From NCBI RefSeq assembly GCF_001429065.1, contig NZ_LMIB01000019.1:1-64000 (forward strand): a stretch of DNA of 64,000 nt, written 5' to 3'. Positions 8,454 to 17,400 of the stretch are shown here, piece by piece. The translations under genes were made by a program, and so were the position numbers. This DNA comes from Sphingomonas sp. Root710 (GTDB lineage: Bacteria > Pseudomonadota > Alphaproteobacteria > Sphingomonadales > Sphingomonadaceae). The first letter of the stretch is position 1. The number at the start of each line of letters is the position of its first letter. The notes below the pieces were generated by a model. It ran no database searches, was not told where the DNA came from, and worked only from the letters and a program-made list of their open reading frames with translations.

Positions 8454-8825
8454 TCAGGAATAGACCCCGGCAGCCATACGATCGAGATCTTCCATGACGA
8501 TATCGATATCGCCATTCGCAACCAATTCCGCGGCCGTTTTCCCAACTCCAGAAATGGGTTGATGCTTGAACCAGATAACCGCCTTGCCTTCTTCGCCTGC
8601 AAGTTCTGCCGCTCGCGTTATAACTCGGGCTATTTCCTCCAGTTTAATCTGCACGGTCGGGGCGGAGGGATACAGAGTCATGGCCTTAGGATCCAGGCGA
8701 GCAACGCGAGCCAAATGCGCCATGGAGAAGCGCAGGCGCTCCGCCAGACGACGGGGCGAGATGATCTCATTCTCGCGAATGTCATCCTGGAAGGCTGCAG
8801 TCATAGGGCAGTCCATATTCAACAT
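8454..8825 (-). CDS. Orphan MbcA/ParS/Xre-type antitoxin-like protein
   Basis: This 123-aa protein has an N-terminal helical DNA-binding-like part (SPRRLAERLRFSMAHLARVA) and a C-terminal DUF2384-type toxin-binding pattern (VIWFKHQPISGVGKTAAELVANGD...DLDRMAAGVYS). No RES toxin lies beside it on its own strand: it is convergent with the complete Xre-RES pair at 7328-8409 and downstream of parB. It could be an orphan left after toxin loss, an anti-addiction factor able to cross-neutralise incoming RES toxins, or a partition-operon regulator. Several ATG codons lie within the first eight codons, so the exact start is unsettled. Confidence 0.75.
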   Translation of the reverse strand: MLNMDCPMTAAFQDDIRENEIISPRRLAERLRFSMAHLARVARLDPKAMTLYPSAPTVQIKLEEIARVITRAAELAGEEGKAVIWFKHQPISGVGKTAAELVANGDIDIVMEDLDRMAAGVYS

Positions 8826-8868
8826 GTGAAGACAAAACTCTCACGTCTCAGAACCGCTGAAGATTGTC

Positions 8869-9885
8869 CTAGCTCCAATGCTGATCGAGCAGCGCTTTCA
8901 ACGCGGCCTCCGCTTCAGCCCGCGTACCACCGGCATGCGGGAGCAAGGTAAGTTTGAGACCCTTACGATCCACCGCCTCCACTTTCAGCAATGGTTTCCC
9001 CCCTTCGGACACGATCGTTTCCGGCTTTCCTGACTTCTTGGGGGATCCTGACCTCTTGGGGGGATCGGCGGCCAGAGCGAGCGCGCGTATGATATCGGGG
9101 ACCGGCATCGGTGCTGCGCGATCGGACTGCACCTGAGCGAGACGTCCCGCCTCGGCGAACACACGCTGCCGCCGATCCTCCGGTTTCAAGAGAGGCTTGA
9201 TCGCGGTGACATGCTTGATCCTGAGATCCTGCGGAAGGGCGAAGGCCGCCATCAGTTCCGCCGGCAGCCGGGCAAGGTCGAGATAGCGGCTGAGCCAGCT
9301 TTCCGTGACATTGATCCGCTCGGCCATCACCTTCTGGCGCCCCTCATAATAGGCGTCGAGCGCGCGCAGATAGTCGCGCGCGCGCTCCAGATCGGTGAGA
9401 TCGTCGCGCGCCCGATTCTCGAGGTCAGCGAGACGGAAGGCCTCCTCGTCGGTAAGGCTACGGATATCGACGAGAAAGCGGAAATCCGGATAGTTGTGGG
9501 CGCGCAGCCAACTGATCGTCCAATGCCGGCGCGCGCCGCAAATCACCTCGAAATCGAAGGCAGGATCGTCCTTCACGCGGCGAACGATGGCGGGCATTTC
9601 TTGCTTGCCCTGCGCCTTGATGCTCTCGATGAGGTCGGCGCACCGCTCCTCATTGAGGAGCGCATATTCGCGGTTATGCCCCGCCCACATTCGGCAGCGC
9701 GCGGGATCGACAAGCTCATGGGTGCGCGAGACGACGCTGCCCGTCGCCAATTCGGCAAGCCGGCTTTCCCGGCCCGCCAGCACGCTCGCACCGATGCCAG
9801 GGCGCCGCGCCGCTGGGGCTTGCGCCCCCGGGTCGATTCCGGCGACCAGATCAGCCGCGAAGTTGGCGTTCTTCTTGCTCATCAT
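8869..9885 (-). CDS. parB: ParB-family partition protein
   Basis: This centromere-binding protein works with the ParA encoded just upstream. In 338 aa it has the ParB/Srx N-terminal domain (about residues 55-155, with the GARRHWTISWLRA box and the ENRARDDLTDLERA stretch), a central HTH (NVTESWLSRYLDLARLP, near residue 197) and a variable C-terminus with Lys/Ser-rich repeats. It is translated 44 bp after parA, and the gap contains the 18-bp palindrome at 9903-9920. The parA-parB-repA cluster on one strand marks this as the maintenance core of the plasmid. Confidence 0.92.
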   Translation of the reverse strand: MMSKKNANFAADLVAGIDPGAQAPAARRPGIGASVLAGRESRLAELATGSVVSRTHELVDPARCRMWAGHNREYALLNEERCADLIESIKAQGKQEMPAIVRRVKDDPAFDFEVICGARRHWTISWLRAHNYPDFRFLVDIRSLTDEEAFRLADLENRARDDLTDLERARDYLRALDAYYEGRQKVMAERINVTESWLSRYLDLARLPAELMAAFALPQDLRIKHVTAIKPLLKPEDRRQRVFAEAGRLAQVQSDRAAPMPVPDIIRALALAADPPKRSGSPKKSGKPETIVSEGGKPLLKVEAVDRKGLKLTLLPHAGGTRAEAEAALKALLDQHWS

Positions 9886-9902
9886 CCACCCCTTCTACCC
9901 GG

Positions 9903-9920
9903 AATTGCACCGGTGCAATT
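9903..9920. promoter_or_regulatory. 18-bp palindrome between parA and parB, candidate parS
   Basis: AATTGCACCGGTGCAATT is a perfect palindrome lying in the 44-bp parA-parB gap. The same 18 bases form the centre of the longer palindrome at 11301-11326 on the other side of parA. Two identical palindromes bracketing parA are best read as ParB binding sites (parS) or as operators for ParA or ParB; the sequence does not match the known repABC parS consensus. Confidence 0.65.
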
Positions 9921-9929
9921 TTGCTCGCA

Positions 9930-11132
9930 TCAGGCGAGTCCCTCCTTGCGAAGCCGCGTCAAATGGCTCGGCCACATCGACCGAATGTCGACCTCGATTT
10001 CACTGTTCACGCCATCAAGATAGGCAAGGCAGCGGTTGCGCACCGTCGAACTGGTGACCGGGCCGTCCAGCTCGTAGACGGTCATCAGCCGCGCCGTTGC
10101 ATTGTCGATTTCGGCCGAATCCTTGAGCGGCGTACGGACGATCGCGTGACCGAAAAGGGTCCGCATCAGGTTCAGCAGTTCCTTCTGCATCGACTTGTTC
10201 TCATCGACCTTGGACGCCACAAAGCGCAGGAACTGCAGCGACGGCGCCAAGCCGCGATCGGCCAGCGTCTCTATGGTCTCATCGAGCATGGCGAGGAAGG
10301 CCGCCGTCGACGAGAAGTCCATCACCGTCGGCGGAACCGGCACCACCAGCGCATTGGCCGCGCGCAGCACCGAAAGCGAGATCGCGCCGAGCGCCGGAGG
10401 CGGATCGAGAACCACCACATCGAACCGATCGGCAATGCTCGCGATGCCTTGCGCCATGCGGTCGATCAGGTTCCCCTGCCCCCGCGCCATGCGCGCTGCG
10501 ATTTCATATTCCGACTGGAACAGCCGCAGATTGGCCGGAACAAGCTCGAGGCCGTCGAAGTGGGTCTTGCGCAGGGCATAGTCGAGCGACTCCATGTCGT
10601 CGTGCCGCAGGAATGGATAGAGCGTGTCCTCCTCGGTCAGGTCGAGGTCGGGCACATAGCCGAATAGCGTGGTTGCCGACGCTTGGCTGTCGCAATCGAT
10701 GAGAGCCACCCGGTAGCCCTTGATCGCGAGATATTGGGCCAGGTGCACCGAAAGAGTCGATTTCCCCACCCCGCCCTTGAAGTTCTGCACCGCGATAACG
10801 CAGCAGGGATCGGTTGCGGCCCGCCAGGGCCGGGTGCCGAACAGTCCGCGCATGTCGTTGAGCTGCGCCAGGGTATAGCCGACACGCCGATTATTCTCGG
10901 TTCGCGGAGGCGGCGGCAAGCGGCCGTCCTTCTCGGCCTCGCGAATGGCCGCCGCGGTTCGGCCGACCAGTTCCGCGGCCTTGCCAATCGGGAACGTCGG
11001 CTCGCGCCGCTCGTCCGCCCGGGCACTCCGCGCGGAGTCGCGGAGCCGCTCGAGGACAGAGCTGGTCCGTTGTGCGAGCGTCGAGACGGACAGCAGGTCC
11101 TGCGTGCCCTCAATGTCGAGTGATGCAGCCAA
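9930..11132 (-). CDS. parA: ParA-family partition ATPase with N-terminal HTH
   Basis: This Walker-type ATPase drives plasmid segregation with ParB and probably autoregulates. An N-terminal region with a MerR-like HTH (PIGKAAELVGRTAAAIREAEKDG) identifies the large type Ia ParA class; the deviant Walker A KGGVGKST follows at about residue 116, then Walker A' (LIDCDSQ) and Walker B (VVVLDPPP). I place the start at the TTG at 11132, which has AAGGGGG 6 nt upstream; a longer in-frame TTG at 11171 has no ribosome site. It lies downstream of repA on the same strand, with a 26-bp palindrome in between. Confidence 0.9.
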   Translation of the reverse strand: MAASLDIEGTQDLLSVSTLAQRTSSVLERLRDSARSARADERREPTFPIGKAAELVGRTAAAIREAEKDGRLPPPPRTENNRRVGYTLAQLNDMRGLFGTRPWRAATDPCCVIAVQNFKGGVGKSTLSVHLAQYLAIKGYRVALIDCDSQASATTLFGYVPDLDLTEEDTLYPFLRHDDMESLDYALRKTHFDGLELVPANLRLFQSEYEIAARMARGQGNLIDRMAQGIASIADRFDVVVLDPPPALGAISLSVLRAANALVVPVPPTVMDFSSTAAFLAMLDETIETLADRGLAPSLQFLRFVASKVDENKSMQKELLNLMRTLFGHAIVRTPLKDSAEIDNATARLMTVYELDGPVTSSTVRNRCLAYLDGVNSEIEVDIRSMWPSHLTRLRKEGLA

Positions 11133-11300
11133 GAGAGGCCCCCTTGCGAAACTAGAGGGGGCATAGCTCAATTTGCACTTTTAGGTCAATCGAAGGCTGA
11201 TTTTCGCAAGTCGGCCCAGCCCGAAGGGCGAAACTTGCCCAATCTGCGCCGCAGACCTTTTGCGCCCCCTCGCAACCTGACCCCTTGGGGGCAGTTCACC

Positions 11301-11326
11301 CCGAAATTGCACCGGTGCAATTTCGG
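11301..11326. promoter_or_regulatory. 26-bp perfect palindrome between repA and parA, candidate parS/operator
   Basis: The arms CCGAAATTGCACC and GGTGCAATTTCGG meet without a spacer to make a 26-bp perfect palindrome that ends 1 bp before the repA stop codon. Its centre is identical to the 18-bp palindrome in the parA-parB gap. It sits about 170 bp upstream of the parA start, where an operator or centromere site would be expected. Confidence 0.7.
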
Positions 11327-11327
11327 C

Positions 11328-12491
11328 TCAGGGGCGCCCGCGTCGTGCCAGGAAACTCTCGCAGAAGCCGGTCCAGGATGCGATCAGCTTGGCGCCCTTG
11401 AGCTTCGCCAGCCTTTCGCCCATCTGCGCGCGATAGGCATCGGCAATGAGATCGATGTCCCAACCGCCGCCAGCCGAACGGCCGATGGCCGCGAGCGTGT
11501 CCGAGCCAAAGCGGATCGTGCCGTTCGGGAAGGTGACCTCCCCTGCCCCAGCCTTATCCTTTGACACCAAGGCCGCCACCGCCGCCTGTGTGACAGCCTC
11601 GACGGCAACGGTCTCCACCTCGTCCTCGCGCCGCGCCTTTCTGCCCGCAGAGTGCCGACCGATCTCATCCACGGTCGCGATTTGGGCCGGAGCATCCTTG
11701 GGCTCAAAGCGGAATTCGATTTCGGTGACAGTTCTGCCCTGGCGGATCTCCCGCCACTCCACGCGAAAATGGGCGAGCTGGTCGATTTCGGCCTTCGCCT
11801 TTTCGAGAACTTTGCGGCGCAGCTGCGCGAAATCCTTGTAGACGTCCGGCGCGATGCCGAGCAGCGCACGCAGCGCCGTCATGTCGCCCTTCCAGAGCGA
11901 CTGGCGCCTATGCAGCCTCAGCGCCCCGATCTCGTACAGCTTGAGCGCATAGGTTGATCGGAAGCCGAGCACCGCCTGGCGGTTCAGGACCGCATAGGTC
12001 TCCGATTCCTGGATCAGCTTTCGGGCTTCGGGCGTGAACTCCCACTCGATCCACCCAGCGTCCGCGCCCTCTTCGTCTTCCGCTTCTTCGCGCGACGACG
12101 AGATAAGCGAAAAGCGCAGCGTCGCCTTCTTGCCGCGCCAGGACTTGTCGTCGACCGCGAAAAGCGTGCGGTGCAATTCCTCAAGCATATCCGAGATGCG
12201 CTCATTGCCCTTGTGGCCGCGGCGAATGTCCGCCTTTCGCATCTTGTGCGGGCGGTCCTCCCAGGCATCACCGCCCGCGGTCAAAATCATCAGCGCAAGC
12301 AAACGCGAAGCAGTCAGGCTAAGCGACTGGCCTTTGACGAACTTGACCTCGACGATGCTGCCGGGCTTGGCGAACTCGTCACCGCCCTTTGCCTGCAGGG
12401 CGGCAGCCACCCGCATCGCCCGTCCCGGAGAAGCGTCATCGCCGGTGGGGGAGGGCGTTACAGCGTGATCTAGGGCTTGCTCGTCATCCAT
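11328..12491 (-). CDS. repA: Rep_3-type plasmid replication initiator
   Basis: This initiator protein would bind the iterons upstream of the gene and open the origin. The 387-aa protein shows the two winged-helix halves of Rep_3-type initiators; the most telling stretch is in the middle, where RSTYALKLYEIGALRLHR leads into a region with MTALRALLGIAPDVYKDF and a helix KVLEKAKAEIDQL, a pattern shared by RepA/RepB-type initiators. About 100 C-terminal residues are less conserved and low in hydrophobics. Six 22-bp iterons lie at 12738-12866 and an inverted pair of iteron cores lies 45-80 bp upstream of the ATG, as expected for initiator autorepression. Confidence 0.88.
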   Translation of the reverse strand: MDDEQALDHAVTPSPTGDDASPGRAMRVAAALQAKGGDEFAKPGSIVEVKFVKGQSLSLTASRLLALMILTAGGDAWEDRPHKMRKADIRRGHKGNERISDMLEELHRTLFAVDDKSWRGKKATLRFSLISSSREEAEDEEGADAGWIEWEFTPEARKLIQESETYAVLNRQAVLGFRSTYALKLYEIGALRLHRRQSLWKGDMTALRALLGIAPDVYKDFAQLRRKVLEKAKAEIDQLAHFRVEWREIRQGRTVTEIEFRFEPKDAPAQIATVDEIGRHSAGRKARREDEVETVAVEAVTQAAVAALVSKDKAGAGEVTFPNGTIRFGSDTLAAIGRSAGGGWDIDLIADAYRAQMGERLAKLKGAKLIASWTGFCESFLARRGRP

Positions 12492-12535
12492 GCCATGAAG
12501 TCTGCGCCGATTCGTCCAGCGTGGGAGAAAATCTG

Positions 12536-12570
12536 CCTGACCTGTCCTTACGCGTCAAGTCAGGGCAGGA
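12536..12570. promoter_or_regulatory. Inverted iteron-core pair in the repA promoter
   Basis: CCTGACC (12536-12542), the exact reverse complement of the iteron core GGTCAGG, faces AGTCAGG (12558-12564) on the other side of a short spacer, just upstream of the repA ATG. In iteron plasmids the initiator dimer represses its own gene through such inverted half-iterons, so this is the likely repA operator. Confidence 0.6.
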
Positions 12571-12737
12571 TAGACACCGGATTCGGCCCCCAAGAGGTCA
12601 GGATGGAACTTCGCTCCGAAGCAGCAAACCATGAGGAAGTGCGGCGAGTCGCGTTTCCAAGCGCCCGGACCCGCGCAAACGGCAGCGCGGACGCCGAAGA
12701 AAGTCCCTGACGAACGCTATGGCGAGCGAATCACTCC

Positions 12738-12866
12738 AGCAGGAAGCTGTCCCCCATACGGTCAGGAAGGCCCCAGCAGGTCAGGTTGCATCCCCCGATC
12801 GGTCAGGGAAGCGCCCCCGGAAGGGCAGGCAAAATCCCCCGTCCGGTCAGGATAAGCTTGCTCAAA
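12738..12866. repeat. Six 22-bp iterons, candidate oriV
   Basis: Units begin at 12738, 12760, 12779, 12801, 12823 and 12845. The common pattern is GGTCAGG followed 6-7 bases later by a run of C (CCCCC) and then a few variable bases. Spacing is 22 bp except for one 19-bp step (12760 to 12779). The first unit (agCAGG) and the fifth (GGGCAGG) are degenerate. A further single GGTCAGG lies at 12596. Regular direct repeats upstream of a Rep_3 gene define an iteron origin. Confidence 0.8.
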
Positions 12867-12891
12867 CCCGCAGAAATGCTGTGCTTTCGGC

Positions 12892-12966
12892 CTCCTGAAT
12901 CTGAATCCTTTTGAATCGGAAAAGCTTCCGCTGCGAGCAGCGGCGTTTTGATTCTTTTTATTTTGA
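12892..12966. other. AT-rich tract and hairpin next to the iterons
   Basis: Immediately beyond the last iteron the composition changes to AT-rich (CTTTTGAATCGG, then GTTTTGATTCTTTTTATTTT at about 12945-12964). A 7-bp hairpin CCGCTGC-GA-GCAGCGG (12928-12943) sits within it. This is where a DNA-unwinding element of the origin would be; the hairpin plus CGTTTT could alternatively act as a plus-strand terminator. I saw no clear DnaA box. Confidence 0.5.
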
Positions 12967-13082
12967 GAAAGAGATCGGCGTCGCGCCTGATGCAATCGTT
13001 CAATCCCCCCGCCTGGAGGGATACGCGAAGTTAGCCGCCTACGATAGGCTGCCGGCCAAATGACCTTGCGCATGGAGGGTGC

Positions 13083-13409
13083 ATGATCAACTTCGCCAAG
13101 TTCGAGATCATCGGCCGGATCGGGGAAATCGACGCGCGGCCGAAAGTCACCCTGCTGTCGGTCTGCGCGAATTATCGCCGCAAGGGTGACGATAACGAAT
13201 GGCAGGAAGACAGCCACTGGAACCGCGTGAGCGTCTTCAGCGAAGGCCAGCGAAAACATATCGCCGACCGGGCTCAAGTCGGGGATCTCGTGCGCATAGC
13301 CGGACGGCTCAAGGACAACTCCTATGAACGCGACGGCGCGACGCACTACACGACCGATCGCATCGTCGAGGAATTCGGGATCCTGGCACCCAAAGGCATG
13401 CCGGGGTGA
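13083..13409 (+). CDS. ssb: Single-stranded DNA-binding protein (short)
   Basis: This 108-aa SSB-fold protein would coat single-stranded plasmid DNA during replication or after conjugative entry. The OB-fold signature is readable from the start (MINFAKFEIIGRIGEI...) through SHWNRVSVFSEGQ and VGDLVRIAGRLKDNSYERDG. It is shorter than chromosomal SSB and has no acidic C-terminal tail ending in PF, so it probably does not recruit the usual host partners. It is the first plus-strand gene next to the origin and is followed at 62 bp by the Toprim gene. A second SSB with a proper tail is at 27832-28239. Confidence 0.88.
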   Translation: MINFAKFEIIGRIGEIDARPKVTLLSVCANYRRKGDDNEWQEDSHWNRVSVFSEGQRKHIADRAQVGDLVRIAGRLKDNSYERDGATHYTTDRIVEEFGILAPKGMPG

Positions 13410-13470
13410 AATACCGGGGAGGGGAGGGCGCAATCAGCAGCGGCGCTCCACCACTTCCGAGGATTAGTCG

Positions 13471-14337
13471 ATGCCCATAGCTGCTCCCCATCGCGCCAAA
13501 GCCATTGTCGAAGCCCTGGGTGGGATCTGGCGCGGTACGCGCGGCGAATGCCGTTGCCCGGCACATGACGACCATGGTCCCAGCCTGTCGGTACGCCTGG
13601 GCGAGCGGGCGATCCTGTTCCACTGCTTTGCCGGCTGCGACACGCGCGATGTTCTGGCTGCTTTGCGCCGGCGCAAACTTCACGATGCGGAGCCGCTCAC
13701 AATGCCGCGCCCGAAGGCGGCCGCGGACCATCGCGCTCTTGCACTTCGCCTATGGAAGGCGAGCCAGCCCATCGCCGGATCTCCAGCGGCCGATTATCTG
13801 GCGGCGCGCGGTCTGCCGCCTCCCTATCCGCGTTGCCTGCGCTACAACCCGCGCACCATCGTCGGGGCCGGTGAGCGCCGCCGGTTCTTTCCGGCGATGA
13901 TCGCCGCGGTCGAGAATGATCTGGGGGTTGTCGCCGTCCAGCGGACCTGCCTCGATCTCGCCGACATCCTGCACAAACCCATGCCAAAGCCGAAGATTGC
14001 CCTTGGCCTTCTCGGCGACGCGGCCATTCGTCTGGCGCCGGCCGGCGAGGAGCTTGGCCTTGCCGAAGGCATCGAGGACGCCCTTTCAGCAATGGCCTGG
14101 TTCGGAACGCCCACCTGGGCGCTGGGCGGGGTCGAACGCCTTGGGCTTGTCGCCATCCCCGAACGGGTCAAGCGTATCATCGTCTATGGCGATCGCGGTG
14201 CCGCCGCTGCCGCCATGCTCAAAAAAGCCCGCCCCCATCTCACAGCCAATGGACGCGAACTGGTGCTCCGGCTGCCGGAACGGCACGCGGACTGGAATGA
14301 TGCTTGGCGTGTCCGCCGGGCCGCCGAGGCGGCCTGA
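13471..14337 (+). CDS. Toprim-domain primase-like protein
   Basis: This 288-aa protein has an N-terminal CHC2-like zinc motif (ECRCPAHDDHGPSLSV...LFHCFAGCDTRDVL, residues 26-62) and a C-terminal Toprim region (LGLAEGIEDALSA at about 195-207 and IIVYGDRGAAAAAM near 235-248), the layout of plasmid and phage primases. It would prime complementary-strand synthesis, which suits a plasmid entering as single strand. The position of the second Toprim acidic pair (DxD) is replaced by YGDRG, so catalytic activity should not be assumed. The leader carries the GGGGAGGG motif at 13416-13428. The next gene, a very large helicase, starts 66 bp downstream. Confidence 0.85.
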   Translation: MPIAAPHRAKAIVEALGGIWRGTRGECRCPAHDDHGPSLSVRLGERAILFHCFAGCDTRDVLAALRRRKLHDAEPLTMPRPKAAADHRALALRLWKASQPIAGSPAADYLAARGLPPPYPRCLRYNPRTIVGAGERRRFFPAMIAAVENDLGVVAVQRTCLDLADILHKPMPKPKIALGLLGDAAIRLAPAGEELGLAEGIEDALSAMAWFGTPTWALGGVERLGLVAIPERVKRIIVYGDRGAAAAAMLKKARPHLTANGRELVLRLPERHADWNDAWRVRRAAEAA

Positions 14338-14403
14338 AAGGGGAGGGAGCCTTCCGGCTGATGACCTGGCGCTGATGCCAGGTGTCAGACCTGGAGATGC
14401 CCC

Positions 14404-17400
14404 ATGGCCACACACCCCCTCGCGCTCACGCTGCCGCTCGATGATCCCGCCCGTACCGCTGCTCAAGGCATAGCCGACCGGCTGTCCGAAGGATGTCCGG
14501 TTGCACGTAACGACCTCCTTGCCGAAATGACCTCCGCTTTCGGTGGCTCGAGCGCCGATGGCCTGTGGTCATTGCGCGACGCCTACGATGTGCTCGAACT
14601 CGCGCAGGTCCTCCATCTGAAGAACGCGACGCTCCCGGCAGATGCGAATGCGCGGCTCGCCCAGCTGATCGCTATGACGGCGGCGCTTCCCACGCAAAGC
14701 GTGCGTAGCGAAACGCAGATCGCGTTCCAGCAATTCTCGACACCGGCGCCGATCGGCTTCCTTGCCGCCAAGGCAGCCGCGATCACGGCACACGATATCG
14801 TGCTCGAGCCCTCGGCCGGGACCGGCCTCCTGGCCGTACACGCCCATCTCGCCGGCGCGCGCCTCCTTCTCAATGATATCGATGCCTGGCGCACGCGTTT
14901 GCTGCGTCACGCCTTTCCCGAAGGCAGGCTGAGCACGCATGATGGCGAACTGATCGACGATATGCTCGATCCGCAACTGGTGCCGAGCGTCGTGCTCCTC
15001 AATCCGCCCTTCTCGCGAAGCCAGGGGCGCGCGCGCGATCGCCATGCCGCGCTTCGCCATTTGCGCTCCGCGCTGTTGCGGCTTGCTCCAGGCGGGCGCT
15101 GCGCCGTTATTCTCCCCGACCGCATCGAGACGGAGGACGCGGATTGGCTGCACGCCACTGCGGGCGCGCATGCCCGGCTGCATCTCGACCTGCCGCCCGA
15201 TGCCTATGCCAAGCACGGCACCGGCCAGGCAGTCCAGCTCATACTCCTCGAAAAGGACGGGGCAGGGGGCTCGGTCCCGCGCCAGACCTGCACGACGCTC
15301 GGCGCTGCGCTTGCGGCCATCGATGCGATGGCGACCCCATGCGCGCCGCAGCCGCAGCCGATCTCCCGCCCCAGCGGATTGTTCCGGGGCCTCACGCGGC
15401 GGACCCGCCCCGTCTGCTCGCGTGCGGCGGTGACCCTGCCCACGACCCGCGCGGTCGCCTATCACCGTCTCGACGCGCCCGCACCCGCGGGCGAACCGCA
15501 AGGGATTTACCTGCCCTATCGGCCGAGCCGTCTGCTGATTGCCGATGCTCGTGAGCACCCAAGCGCGCTGGTCGAATCGCAGGCAATGGGATCGATTGCC
15601 GCACCCCCGGTCGCTTATGAACCCGTGCTGCCGGCCAGGATCCTGGACGACGGCCTGCTCTCGGACGCGCAGCTCGAAACGCTGATCTACGCTGGCGCGG
15701 CGTTCGAGCGCGATCTTCCCGGGCGGTTCATATCCAGCGAGGAGGGTCTTTCGCTGTCGCCGGCAGAGGCCGGTAACGCCTATCGGACCGGCTTTTTCCT
15801 TGGCGATGGCACGGGCGCCGGCAAGGGGCGGCAGGTGGCAGGCGTCATCCTCGACCAGTGGTTGCGTGGCAACCGCCGCCACCTCTGGATATCCAAGAGC
15901 GAGACGCTGGTCGAAGACGCTCGCCGGGACTGGTCGGCGCTTGGCGGCTTGCCGCTCGACATCCAGCATCTCAACCAGTGGAAGCTCGGCACCCCGATCG
16001 CGCTGGGCGATGGGATCCTCTTCCTGACCTATGCCACCCTGCGCTCCAACCGCGGCGACAGGGGCACGCGGCTGCGCCAGCTGATCGAATGGATGGGTGA
16101 GGATTTCAGCGGCGTCATCGTTTTCGACGAGGCGCATGAAATGGCCGGGGTGGCCGGCGGCGAGGGCCGGTTCGGCGCCACGAAAGGGTCCGAGCAGGGC
16201 ATTGCCGGCGTCCGCCTGCAAAATCTCGCTCCGCGCGCCCGGATTCTCTACGCCTCGGCGACGGGCGCCTCGGATGTCAACAATCTTGCCTATGCGACAC
16301 GCCTCGGATTGTGGGGACCGCAGACGGCCTTCGCCGACCGGCGGGCCTTCGTGGAATCCCTGCGCCGAGGCGGCATCGCGGCGATGGAGTTGATCGCCCG
16401 CGACCTCAAAGCGCAGGGCCTCTATGCCGCGCGGGCGCTCAGCTTCGCCGGCGTCGAATATGACATCCTCGAGCATCGGCTCAGCGAAGAACAGATCGCC
16501 GTCTACAATGCCTATGCCGATGCCTGGGCGATCATTCACAACAATCTGCAGGCCGCGCTCGCCGCCACGCGCGTCACCGACGGCTTCAGCGGTGCCACCT
16601 ATAATAGCGGCGCGAAGGCCGCGGCATTGTCGATCTTCGAATCGACCAAGCAACGCTTCTTCGGCCAGATCCTGCTGTCGATGAAGCTGCCCTCGCTGAT
16701 CCCGGCGATCGCCGCCGATCTCGCGCGCGGCGACTGCGCCGTCGTCCAGCTCGTGTCGACCTCGGAAGCGATGCTCGATCGTGCCCTTGCCGACCTGTCC
16801 CCCGAGGAGCGCGCCTGGCTCGATATCGAGCTGTCCCCGCGCGAATTCCTGGTCGATTATCTGACCGCGGCCTTTCCCGTGCGCCAGATGCGCACCTATA
16901 CCGACGATAGCGGCACGGTGCGCTCGGAACCGATGATCGACGAGGCCGGGCAGCCCGTGCTGTGCCGGGAAGCGATGGCCATGCGCGACCAGCTCCTCGA
17001 GCAACTCTGTGCGCTGCCGGTCGTCGGCTCGGCGCTCGATCACATAATCGGGCATTTCGGGACGGAGGCTGTGGCCGAGGTGACGGGCCGCAGCCGGCGG
17101 ATCGTCGTCGATGCCGACGGCCGTCAGCGGATCGAACGGCGCAGCGCGCGCACGAACCTCGCGGAGACCGACATCTTCATGCGCGGCGAAAAGCGCATCC
17201 TGATCTTCTCCGACGCCGGCGGCACGGGGCGGAGTTACCACGCCAGCCTCGACGCGCCCAATCAGAGCCGCCGCATTCACTATCTCCTCGAGCCCGGTTG
17301 GCGCGCGGACGCGGCGATCCAGGGGCTGGGCCGCACGCACCGCACCCACCAAGCCTGCCCGCCCTTGTTTCGGCCCGTTTCCACCGATTGCCGTGGCGAA

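Noticed and set aside
8869-12491. A repABC-type replication locus
   Set aside because: The order parB-parA-repA on one strand looks similar, but the initiator is Rep_3-like rather than RepC, it lies upstream of parA rather than after parB, and iterons are present.
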